Positions 18,957 through 26,980 of a stretch of 64,000 bases of DNA are shown in pieces. The position numbers and the translations under genes were made by a program. Under the pieces are notes generated by a model. The model was given only the letters and a program-made list of their open reading frames with translations, made no database searches and was not told the origin of the DNA. Numbering within the stretch: position 1 is the first letter of the stretch; each line of letters begins with the position of its first letter. This stretch comes from Roseivirga spongicola (GTDB lineage Bacteria > Bacteroidota > Bacteroidia > Cytophagales > Cyclobacteriaceae): positions 868,001-932,000 of the forward strand of contig NZ_LRPC01000028.1 of NCBI RefSeq assembly GCF_001592965.1. The letters are read 5' to 3'.

Positions 18957-19598
18957 ATGATGAAAATAGACACCAGCAAATATAAAGTTTGGAATTGGAA
19001 GCATCCGTATATGCTTCATTGGATTATCAATCCTGGCTTAGCTTTCAATGAACTGGTTTTAGGCCAAAGAGTTGCTAAAACCCTTTTAGTAGAGAAAGAC
19101 AAAAGTAAATCTTTAGCAGAAGCAAGCTTTGTTCCTTGCCCTCACTGTAATGCTTTACACGACTCCCGAACTTGGTCTACTCAAAATAATACTGCTTTCA
19201 AAAATTGGTTTGGTCTCTACTGTCCAAACTGTGGAGAAACAATCCCTTGCTTTCTCAACCTTACTTCAGCCATAATTTTGGTATTAACCTACCCCGTTTG
19301 GGGTTGGTTTAGAACTAGAATGAAGCAAAAATGGCTTATTAAACAGTCAGCAAGATTTTCTTCAATTGATATGGAGAGTATAACACCCGAATTTTCTAAC
19401 AAGAACTGGATAAAAATGGGGCTTATTTGGGGACTACTTATGTTCGTTTTTATGACTCTAGTTTCTCCTTGGCTCAGTGGAGAATCGATAACACAAAAGT
19501 TTATATTGGGTTCCTTAGTGATTTGGACATTAGCAGGTTTAGCTTTCGGTTATACCATGCATAAATTGATGAAAAGAAAATTGCTAACTAAGGCATAA
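18957..19598 (+). CDS. Unknown membrane protein with a zinc-ribbon-like CxxC pair
   Basis: A protein of about 213 residues of no recognised family. Residues about 62-95 carry CPHC and CPNC, a likely zinc ribbon, with a further cysteine (IPCFLN) at the start of the first transmembrane helix (about 99-120). Two more hydrophobic helices lie near residues 150-168 and 180-200, and the C-terminus is basic. The starts TTG 18954, ATG 18957 and ATG 18960 are all possible; 18957 is taken. It lies 23 bp after the flavodoxin-like gene. The ribbon could sense metal or bind a partner. Confidence 0.65.
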   Translation: MMKIDTSKYKVWNWKHPYMLHWIINPGLAFNELVLGQRVAKTLLVEKDKSKSLAEASFVPCPHCNALHDSRTWSTQNNTAFKNWFGLYCPNCGETIPCFLNLTSAIILVLTYPVWGWFRTRMKQKWLIKQSARFSSIDMESITPEFSNKNWIKMGLIWGLLMFVFMTLVSPWLSGESITQKFILGSLVIWTLAGLAFGYTMHKLMKRKLLTKA

Positions 19599-19624
19599 CC
19601 ATTAACTACTGGTTTTTCTACATT

Positions 19625-19993
19625 ATGAACTCTCCTGCCAAATCCATCCGCCCATTTATTGGAGCCAAAGACTATGAAGCTTCAAGAGCCTTCTACCGAG
19701 ACTTTGGTTTTCAGGAAATTGAGATCTCACAAGATATGTGCGTCTATAAACTGGACGGAAACATCGCATTCTACCTTCAGAAATACTTTGTAAAAGACTG
19801 GGTTGAAAACACCATGCTCTTCCTTGAGGTAGAAAACACAGAACATTTTCGCCAAGAGCTACTTCAAAAGAATCTGGCAGAAAAGCATCCAAGAGTAAGA
19901 ATATCTGAAATCAGAGATGAACCCTGGGGGCGCGAGTTCTTTGTACACGACCCCTGCACCATACTTTGGCATATTGGAGAGTTTCACAAATAG
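19625..19993 (+). CDS. VOC superfamily protein (glyoxalase/bleomycin-resistance fold)
   Basis: A 122-residue vicinal oxygen chelate protein. Two beta-alpha-beta-beta-beta modules are visible: RPFIGAKDYEASRAFYRDFGF at the start and PWGREFFVHDPCTILWHIGEF at the end, the latter typical of bleomycin-resistance-like members. Such proteins bind metals or drugs, or catalyse isomerisation; the ligand is unknown. It is 26 bp from the previous gene and 22 bp before the DUF2200 gene, consistent with a small operon. Confidence 0.85.
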   Translation: MNSPAKSIRPFIGAKDYEASRAFYRDFGFQEIEISQDMCVYKLDGNIAFYLQKYFVKDWVENTMLFLEVENTEHFRQELLQKNLAEKHPRVRISEIRDEPWGREFFVHDPCTILWHIGEFHK

Positions 19994-20015
19994 ATTTATT
20001 CTATAAATTCGCTTT

Positions 20016-20381
20016 ATGACAACCACCCCAGAACATGATCAGCGCATAGCCCAAATGACCTTCTCTTCAGTGTATCCCCACTATGTAACCAAAGTGGAGA
20101 AAAAGGGACGGACTGTTGATGAGCTTCATGAGGTAATTGAATGGCTGACTGGCTTCGATGAACCTACGCTCGAAAAGCACATCAGTAGCAAAATCACCTT
20201 TCAAGATTTCTTCGCACAAGCTAAACTTCACCCTAACGCAGAATTGATCACAGGTACTATCTGCGGCTACAAAATTCAGGAAATTCAAACACCTCTTACC
20301 AAACAGGTTCGCTATTTAGATAAACTGGTAGATGAACTAGCAAAAGGCCGAAAAATGGAGAAAATATTAAGGCAGTCTTAA
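20016..20381 (+). CDS. DUF2200 domain protein
   Basis: A 121-residue cytoplasmic protein matching DUF2200 over its full length: RIAQMTFSSVYPHYVTKVEKKGRTVDELHEVIEWLTG, then DFFAQAKLHPNAELITGTICGYKIQEI and a helical tail. The family is widespread but has no known function. It is the last gene of the flavodoxin-zinc ribbon-VOC-DUF2200 run and ends at two tandem terminators. Confidence 0.85.
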   Translation: MTTTPEHDQRIAQMTFSSVYPHYVTKVEKKGRTVDELHEVIEWLTGFDEPTLEKHISSKITFQDFFAQAKLHPNAELITGTICGYKIQEIQTPLTKQVRYLDKLVDELAKGRKMEKILRQS

Positions 20382-20390
20382 GGCTTTAAG

Positions 20391-20455
20391 ACAAACAAAA
20401 TAGAAGCTATCGGGTTTGTTTTTAGGTAGATGTTATTGTCTACCTTTTGATTTTT
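20391..20455 (+). terminator. Two tandem terminators after the DUF2200 gene
   Basis: First: ACAAAC (20391-20396) with GTTTGT (20414-20419), containing ATAG/CTAT, then TTTT. Second: AGGTAGA (20424-20430) with TCTACCT (20439-20445), followed by TTTGATTTTT. Confidence 0.75.
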
Positions 20456-20477
20456 AAGCTTACATTTTTTCAACTCA

Positions 20478-21548
20478 ATGAATGCGCTTCAAATCGTTCT
20501 GATAGTTCTTAGCTGGATATTTATTCTAGGTGCTATTCTTCCCTCCTTTCGAATCACGCATTGGTCTGTGCGCAACTTCGACTTCATTAGGGTTCAGCTT
20601 ATCCCAATCAAGCTTTTGATCTTAATTGTAAGCTTATTTGTTCTAGACCAAGAATCCACCCTTGGCATGGTGACCATGGCCACACTGCTAATTGCGTTAT
20701 TGTATCAAATAAAAATCATATTCCCTTATCTCTCTTTGTTCAATAAAAAGAAGTGGCCAAACGCAAAGTCGAATACCATTTCTATTATCAGTTCCAACGT
20801 ATTACAGGAGAATGATAACTGCGACAAATTGATAGCATTGGTAAAAGAACATCAGCCAGATATTTTACTCACTTTAGAAAGTAATGCTAAATGGGAAAAA
20901 GCTTTGAAATCCATAGAAGAGTATTACCCTTCAACGAAAAAGATTGCCTTAGAAAATCGGTATGGAATGCACTTTTATACCAAGCTTAAAGTAAAACAGC
21001 TCACCGCACACTTTCTGATTTCTGAAGAATTCCCTTCAATAGAAGCTCATTTGGAGGATTCCGAAGGCAATGATTTCATTTTCTGGGGTGTGCACCCGCC
21101 TCCTCCAAGCCCTACGGAAGAAGAAACCTCTAAGAAGAAAGATGCCGAGCTAATGAAAGTAGCCAAGAGAGTAGCTAAATGCGAACTACCTACTTTAGTG
21201 ATTGGCGACTTCAACAATGTAACCTGGTCTAGAAGTTCGAAGGCATTTGCCAAAGCCTCTAACCTAACCGACCCGAGAATTGGTTACGGCCTTTGTTCTA
21301 CCTTTCCTGTTAACAATAAATTGATGAGGTTCCCTCTAGACCTGCTGTTCTATTCTGATGGAATTGAAATCAATAAGCTGCAAAGAATGAGCGACATCGG
21401 ATCAGACCACTTCCCGTTACATTCACAGTTCACAATTATTTCAGAAGAATTGAAGAATTCGAAGTCCTTGTCTGAAGAAGAAAAAGAAGAAGCCGAAGAA
21501 ACAATTAAGGATGGTGAAGAAGAAGCTCAAGAAGAAAAAGCTTCATAA
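20478..21548 (+). CDS. Membrane-anchored endonuclease/exonuclease/phosphatase (EEP) family protein
   Basis: A 356-residue protein. Residues 1-95 hold about three hydrophobic helices; the EEP domain follows, with SSNVLQENDN (first metal asparagine), LLTLESN, VHPPPP, the metal motif GDFNNVTWS and the catalytic IGSDHFPLHSQF near residue 310. This arrangement, helices followed by a periplasm-facing EEP domain, is common in Bacteroidota and resembles phospholipid or sugar-phosphate phosphatases. The last 35 residues are almost entirely E/K/D and probably disordered. The substrate is unknown. Confidence 0.85.
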   Translation: MNALQIVLIVLSWIFILGAILPSFRITHWSVRNFDFIRVQLIPIKLLILIVSLFVLDQESTLGMVTMATLLIALLYQIKIIFPYLSLFNKKKWPNAKSNTISIISSNVLQENDNCDKLIALVKEHQPDILLTLESNAKWEKALKSIEEYYPSTKKIALENRYGMHFYTKLKVKQLTAHFLISEEFPSIEAHLEDSEGNDFIFWGVHPPPPSPTEEETSKKKDAELMKVAKRVAKCELPTLVIGDFNNVTWSRSSKAFAKASNLTDPRIGYGLCSTFPVNNKLMRFPLDLLFYSDGIEINKLQRMSDIGSDHFPLHSQFTIISEELKNSKSLSEEEKEEAEETIKDGEEEAQEEKAS

Positions 21549-21715
21549 ACCTACCCTCTGTTGCTTCTAGGGTTAGAGCACGGTGTATTTATAATCGGTA
21601 AAAATCTCAAATACAACTGTAGAACAGCCCTTTAGATTAACATAATAAACGAACCACTAACTAAGAGCTTTCGATTTATAATTGAAAAGAATGCACTCAC
21701 ATTTCTACAAGGTGA

Positions 21716-22396
21716 ACCTTTCACAAACTTGAATTAGCAACTATTGCTAAACACGCAAGTCAATGCATAAAGCGGGGCAAAAGTTTGTCAAAGGTCTTTT
21801 GTTATGCAGCAATTCACCAATCACCCAGTTTCCCTAATGATCCGTGACCAACTAACTAATCTTCGATTGTATCGAGGATTCAAGAACAGTCGATTTGTAA
21901 TCTACAAATGACGCCAAAGCCTATAACCTTTAAAAAATTTGAGTTAACAACTATTGGTTAACACAAAAACTAGTGCATAAATTAGAGTAAAAGTTTGTCA
22001 AAGGCCTTTTGTTATCACCCAATTTCCCAGTTCTCTCGATTGCATAGAGGATTTAAGAACAATCGACTTGTAATCAACAAGAATACACTAAAAATGCTGC
22101 AAGGTTACCTTTGACAAACTTGAGTTAGCAACCATTACTTAACTCAAAAACTAGTGCATAAATCGAGGTAAAAGTTTGTCAAAGGTCTTTTGTTATGCAC
22201 CAATTCACCAATCACCAAGTTCCCCTAATGACCAATGACCAACTAACTAATCCTCGATTGTATCGAGGATTCAAGAACAGTCGCTTTGTAATCGACAAAT
22301 GACCCTAAAGCCTATAACCTTTGACAAACTTGAATTAGCAACTATTGATTAACACAAAAACTAGTGCATAAATCGGAGTAAAGGTTTGTCAAAGGT
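21716..22396. repeat. Array of four 80-bp foldback units in a 1-kb non-coding region
   Basis: The 21549-22550 gap has no gene. It contains four units of exactly 80 bp: 21716-21795, 21926-22005, 22107-22186 and 22317-22396. Each is bounded by 15-bp arms of the type ACCTTTGACAAACTT and AAGTTTGTCAAAGGT (the left arm of unit 2 is degenerate) and has an inner hairpin near TTAGCAACTATTG and a conserved CTAGTGCATAAA box. Units 1-2 and 3-4 repeat with a 391-bp period. Spacers carry further hairpins such as ATTTGTA-ATC-TACAAAT at 21893-21909 and CGAT/ATCG stems. Confidence 0.85.
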
Positions 22397-22520
22397 CAAT
22401 TGCCACAACTAATTCACCAACTTCCCTAATGACGAATGACATTTGACTTATTCACCAATATCCAGAGTACCAAACACATACTATTTTCCTAGTGATAACA
22501 ATCAAGTCATATTAAAAGCA

Positions 22521-22528
22521 TACCTTTG
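22521..22528 (+). promoter_or_regulatory. Candidate -7 promoter element of typA
   Basis: TACCTTTG matches TAnnTTTG, 22 bp before the typA ATG. No clear TTG is present at -33. Confidence 0.45.
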
Positions 22529-22550
22529 CCGCTCGAATTGAAGAGCCCGT

Positions 22551-24356
22551 ATGAAGAGCATCAGAAATATTGCCATTATTGCACACGTTGACCACGGTAA
22601 AACAACCTTGGTAGACAAAATTATTCACGCATCTAAATTATTTAGAGAGAATCAAGAATCAGGTGAGTTGATTCTGGATAACAATGACTTAGAGCGTGAA
22701 AGAGGAATTACCATTCTTTCAAAAAACGTTTCCGTTACATACCAAGATGTAAAAATCAACATCATTGACACTCCTGGTCACGCAGACTTTGGTGGTGAAG
22801 TAGAACGTGTATTGAAAATGGCTGACGGTGTTCTCCTTTTGGTAGATGCCTTCGAAGGTCCAATGCCTCAAACAAGATTCGTATTGAGCAAAGCCCTAGG
22901 TTTAGGCCTTACGCCAATTGTTGTGGTAAACAAGGTAGACAAAGAAAACTGTCGACCTGATGAGGTTCATGAGCAAGTGTTCGACCTGATGTTCAACCTA
23001 GACGCTACTGAAGAGCAGTTGGATTTCCAGACCATGTATGGTTCGTCTAAAAACGGTTGGATGAGCGATGACTGGAAAAACGAAACAGACAGCATCACTC
23101 CTCTTCTAGACAAAATATTAGAGACTATTCCTGAGGCACCAAGCCCTGAAGGAACTCCTCAATTCCAAGTAACTTCATTAGACTACTCTTCTTACGTTGG
23201 TAGAATTGCTATTGGCCGTGTTTACCAAGGTAAACTGGAGGAAGGAAAGTCAATGGGCTTAACTAAGGCTGACGGTTCTATTCAAAGAGTAAGAATCAAA
23301 GAACTTCAAGTGTTTGAAGGGCTAGGTAGAGTAAAAGTCTCTGAAGTAAAAGCTGGTGACCTTTGTGCCATTGTTGGACTTGAGGACTTCGAAATTGGTG
23401 ATACTTTGACCGACTTCGAAAACCCAGCTCCACTCCCACGTATCGCTATCGATGAGCCTACAATGAACATGCTCTTCACCATCAACAACTCTCCTGGCTT
23501 TGGTTCAGACGGTAAGTTTGTTACCTCTCGCCACTTGAGAGACCGTTTGATGAAAGAAGTTGAGAAGAACCTTGCATTGAGAGTTCAATCGACTGATTCT
23601 GAAGATAAATTCTTGGTTTATGGCCGTGGTATTCTTCACTTGTCTGTTTTGATCGAAACAATGAGACGTGAAGGTTATGAGCTAATGGTAGGTCAGCCGC
23701 AGGTAATCTTCAAAGAAATTGACGGTAAGAAATGCGAGCCTATAGAAACACTTGTGGTAGATGTTCCAGAAGATGTTTCGGGTAAAGTAATTGAATTGGC
23801 TACCCAGAGAAAAGGTGAGCTAAAAATTATGGAGCCAAAAGGAGATCAGCAGCACCTTGAGTTTGAGATTCCTTCAAGAGGGTTGATCGGTTTAAGAAAC
23901 AACGTACTTACTGCTACTGGTGGTGAGGCTGTTATGAACCACAGATTCCTAGATTACCAGCCTTTCAAAGGCGAAATCAAAGGTAGAATGAACGGCTCGT
24001 TGATTTCAATGGAAAATGGTCCTGGTACAGCTTATTCAATGGATAAACTTCAGGACAGAGGTTATTTCTTCGTGGCTCCGGGTGAAGACCTTTACACAGG
24101 TCAGGTAATTGGTGAGCACAACCGTGAGAATGACATTGTGGTGAACGTTCAGAAAGGTAAAAAGCTGACTAACATGCGTGCTGCCGGTTCTGATGACAAC
24201 TCTAAAATTGCTCCTCCACGTAGATTCTCTTTGGAAGAAGCGATGGAATACATTCAGAAAGATGAATACTTGGAGATCACGCCAAAAGTAATCCGAATGA
24301 GAAAAATCTATTTAGATGAAAACACTCGTTTGAAGATGGCTAAGAGCCTTGGATAA
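22551..24356 (+). CDS. typA: Ribosome-associated translational GTPase TypA/BipA
   Basis: A 601-residue GTPase that binds the 70S ribosome and assists 50S assembly and stress or cold adaptation. GTP motifs are complete: G1 AHVDHGKTT (residues 11-19), G2 RERGIT, G3 DTPGHADF, G4 NKVDKE. Domains II, III and V follow, and the C-terminal KKLTNMRAAGSDDNSKIAPPR segment is diagnostic for TypA rather than LepA or EF-G. It is monocistronic, preceded by the foldback array and its own -7 element and followed by a strong terminator. Confidence 0.97.
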   Translation: MKSIRNIAIIAHVDHGKTTLVDKIIHASKLFRENQESGELILDNNDLERERGITILSKNVSVTYQDVKINIIDTPGHADFGGEVERVLKMADGVLLLVDAFEGPMPQTRFVLSKALGLGLTPIVVVNKVDKENCRPDEVHEQVFDLMFNLDATEEQLDFQTMYGSSKNGWMSDDWKNETDSITPLLDKILETIPEAPSPEGTPQFQVTSLDYSSYVGRIAIGRVYQGKLEEGKSMGLTKADGSIQRVRIKELQVFEGLGRVKVSEVKAGDLCAIVGLEDFEIGDTLTDFENPAPLPRIAIDEPTMNMLFTINNSPGFGSDGKFVTSRHLRDRLMKEVEKNLALRVQSTDSEDKFLVYGRGILHLSVLIETMRREGYELMVGQPQVIFKEIDGKKCEPIETLVVDVPEDVSGKVIELATQRKGELKIMEPKGDQQHLEFEIPSRGLIGLRNNVLTATGGEAVMNHRFLDYQPFKGEIKGRMNGSLISMENGPGTAYSMDKLQDRGYFFVAPGEDLYTGQVIGEHNRENDIVVNVQKGKKLTNMRAAGSDDNSKIAPPRRFSLEEAMEYIQKDEYLEITPKVIRMRKIYLDENTRLKMAKSLG

Positions 24357-24382
24357 TTGAGATAACAACGTATAATATATAG

Positions 24383-24414
24383 TGGCCACATTGCAAAATG
24401 TGGCCATTTTTATT
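24383..24414 (+). terminator. Terminator of typA
   Basis: TGGCCACATT (24383-24392) pairs with AATGTGGCCA (24397-24406), followed by TTTTTATTT. Confidence 0.9.
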
Positions 24415-24548
24415 TGGCAAAGCTATATTAGCAAACTAGTTCACAAAGCAATGCTGACTAACCTCATTGGGCAGTTCAATTCACACAACAGGTGCTAAAA
24501 AGATAAGAAGTTACCGTAAGGTGAACGTTGGTTACCAAAGATGACAGG

Positions 24549-26174
24549 CTAATTAAGATAAGTATCAAATACCTCTCTGATTTCCGATGTTTTGGGGCCA
24601 AAAGCTCTATACTGAACCAACTCACCTTTTTTATTGAAAAGTAGGTATCGGGGAATCTCATTAATCTCTAGCTGAGCTAAAAAGCTATTATTAGCCGCCT
24701 CTTTATTTACCATGAAGGAGTTAGGGTAAGAAGAGATTTCCGCCTTATCCATTCCCCATAACCATCTTTCATACTCTGTATCAATTGAAATATAAATGAA
24801 TGATATAGCCTGATCTTTATAAGTGGAGGCTAAGTCTTTAGAATAAGGCATGGCAGCATAACAAGGAACACAATGACTTGCCCAAAAATCAACATAAACC
24901 AAACGCCCTCTATGCTTTTCTAAGAGTTTATTAAAATCAAACTGTTCATTACTAGTATTGATGAGACTCAGCTGTAATAAAGAATCAGAAAGATTCGCAA
25001 ATTCAAAATTTCGTCTACCCCACTCTTTAATTTCAGCGCTTAGTGCATAACGGTGTTTATTCAGTACATTTTGAACCAAGAGTGGATTACTTACATCTTC
25101 AGCAAACTTCTTTAAGTAAGTTTCGGAATCCTTCTGGGGAAAATGCTCGATAATAAGTTCAATGTTTTTGGTTAGCAGACGATCAATCTCACTTTTTGCT
25201 AAAAACTCATTCGTCTTTAAGGAGTCGTAAACCCTTCTATAATCAGGATACCGCCTATTGACTTCCTCTATCCAACCTACTCGACTATAATAGGTCTTGC
25301 GTTCTATGTAGTCGAGTATTGTATTATAGTAGCCAAATCTCGCTAAGTCTACTTCTGACGTACTCTGAATATCCCATTCGACCAAGGTATTTTCGGATCC
25401 ACCAAAATTTTCTCTCAGATATTCATTATATCTATACTCGTTAAATTGATTTAAAACTGATGCCCTCTTGAGATATAAAGACTTTGCATCCTCCCCCATT
25501 AGTCCTTGGCTTACTAATGAGTCAAGCAGTAATATTTCTCTTTCCAGCTGACTCCTTCCTTCTTCTAATGCATCTTGATAAATTTTCGACCGAATATCTT
25601 TCTGCTTTAAAGGATCTCGAATGGTTATATACCCCTTAACTGAACTAACAGGACTTACATTAAACTTGCTATTACCATCAAGCGCTTTGAAATCATCTAG
25701 TAAATAGTTCGATCTAATAAAATCATAGTTGAGTTCTTCATAGCTGACCTCTCTATTGAGAATCTCCGCCTTCGGGAAATCCTGATCGTAGGTAAAAAGC
25801 ACTGTATCGCCCTTTTGAACAATAAAACTCAGGTGTCTGTAAAACTTATAGATATGATCCAATTCCAAAAACTCCCCTTTGGTTTGAAAAACAACTGTAT
25901 CTAAAGTTGGAATCTGCTTAGTCTTGTAGCTAAGCTTCCATAACTCACTATTTATGGCTGTAATTTCAAAATCATCGGCAGTAGAACTATAAACTCCAGT
26001 TTCTGGATTTTCGGTACTACTATAATTCGGGCATTTGTCAATTATTAGAACAACCTGATCTAGAGCAGTATTATTTCTATCATCAACCTGAGGCTTTTTA
26101 CATGAACTGATGCAGAAGCAAACAAGGATTGTTAGGAGAGTTAGGCTTCGGAAATAGCTTGTAGAATTGACCAT
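24549..26174 (-). CDS. TlpA-like thioredoxin-fold lipoprotein with large N-terminal region
   Basis: A 541-residue envelope protein. A lipoprotein signal ends in CISSC near residue 25. The C-terminal 140 residues are a TlpA/ResA thioredoxin domain: VYVDFWASHCVPCYAAMPYSKDLA carries the redox pair CVPC in place of WCxxC, and the cis-proline region reads INEIPRYLLFN. The roughly 370 residues between are helical and typical of the long AhpC/TSA-type proteins of Bacteroidota, with no known activity. It probably reduces or oxidises periplasmic disulfides. It stands alone, convergent with typA. Confidence 0.82.
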   Translation of the reverse strand: MVNSTSYFRSLTLLTILVCFCISSCKKPQVDDRNNTALDQVVLIIDKCPNYSSTENPETGVYSSTADDFEITAINSELWKLSYKTKQIPTLDTVVFQTKGEFLELDHIYKFYRHLSFIVQKGDTVLFTYDQDFPKAEILNREVSYEELNYDFIRSNYLLDDFKALDGNSKFNVSPVSSVKGYITIRDPLKQKDIRSKIYQDALEEGRSQLEREILLLDSLVSQGLMGEDAKSLYLKRASVLNQFNEYRYNEYLRENFGGSENTLVEWDIQSTSEVDLARFGYYNTILDYIERKTYYSRVGWIEEVNRRYPDYRRVYDSLKTNEFLAKSEIDRLLTKNIELIIEHFPQKDSETYLKKFAEDVSNPLLVQNVLNKHRYALSAEIKEWGRRNFEFANLSDSLLQLSLINTSNEQFDFNKLLEKHRGRLVYVDFWASHCVPCYAAMPYSKDLASTYKDQAISFIYISIDTEYERWLWGMDKAEISSYPNSFMVNKEAANNSFLAQLEINEIPRYLLFNKKGELVQYRAFGPKTSEIREVFDTYLN

Positions 26175-26261
26175 CTATGAATAGTGTGTATGTACTTAAC
26201 GTAAGCTAACAAGGTTTAGCTTACGCAAAAAGGAAATAAGAGAAGCGATTCTTTTTCTGCA

Positions 26262-26291
26262 TAAAAAAAGGCTATCAAATGACAGCCTTTT
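26262..26291 (-). terminator. Terminator of the acidic-protein gene
   Basis: AAAAGGCT (26266-26273) pairs with AGCCTTTT (26284-26291); on the minus strand the stem continues into TTTTTTTATG. Confidence 0.8.
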
Positions 26292-26312
26292 ATATCTTTT
26301 CTTTTAAGTGCT

Positions 26313-26735
26313 TTAATCAGCTTTCCAAGCAACTTGCTTAGCAGACTCTCCTATGGTAACTATTAGTCTGGTTGGCCCAGGAACCAATACTAGCTTTACT
26401 TCCTGATCTCCGAACTGCTTAACAGTAACAGGTACTCCTTCACCATATTCAATATCATAACTATACCTACCCTTATGGTCTTTTTGATTTCTTATGTAGT
26501 TCTTAGCAAAATAAGCTATTGGCAGAAGTACATCATTGTCTGGACAGAACTTATCATGAACACCTTCAATGGCGTCTTCTAAGTATTCACCAAACTCCTC
26601 AATGAAGTCATCTTCCATATCATGCAACTCCTCTTCCAAATCGTCATAGCGCTCATCGCTATAATCTAGTTCATCCAGCTCATTAATCTTATCTGCAATC
26701 TTCGCGAAGTCTTCGTTCAGTTTATTGATGTCCAT
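26313..26735 (-). CDS. Conserved acidic protein of unknown function
   Basis: A 140-residue cytoplasmic protein of no recognised family. Residues 1-65 are a strongly acidic helical stretch (DYSDERYDDLEEELHDMEDDFIEEF), probably a coiled coil; residues 75-140 are beta-rich and less charged, ending in TRLIVTIGESAKQVAWKAD. No cysteine pair, signal or membrane segment is present. Coding is supported by the separate terminator and a start codon that fits. It is divergent from the phosphosugar mutase gene. Confidence 0.65.
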   Translation of the reverse strand: MDINKLNEDFAKIADKINELDELDYSDERYDDLEEELHDMEDDFIEEFGEYLEDAIEGVHDKFCPDNDVLLPIAYFAKNYIRNQKDHKGRYSYDIEYGEGVPVTVKQFGDQEVKLVLVPGPTRLIVTIGESAKQVAWKAD

Positions 26736-26873
26736 GAATTGTTGTTTTTTGCAAAGCTGTTGAGTTCAATTTCAAATTCCAAACTATCAAAACGTTAATC
26801 GTCATTTACCCATGAGAAACTATCAAACAACCACATAAAATCGGTTTTCCTTTCACCATATGGTTCGTACTTC

Positions 26874-26881
26874 TATTTTTG
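26874..26881 (+). promoter_or_regulatory. Candidate promoter of the mutase-DinB-murB operon
   Basis: TATTTTTG fits TAnnTTTG; TTTC at 26851-26854 is a near-match to the -33 TTTG at 19 bp spacing. The implied leader is about 93 nt. Confidence 0.45.
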
Positions 26882-26980
26882 AAAAGCATTAATGGGGAAA
26901 CGTTTACAGCACAGTTTTTTAAACGAATTCCAATTCATCTAAAATTTAGATGATATTCAACCGCAGAATTACCTACAGCT

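Noticed and set aside
21549-22550. Possible CRISPR array near typA
   Set aside because: The repeated units are 80 bp with inverted arms and similar spacers; CRISPR repeats are short and spacers unique, so this is not a CRISPR.
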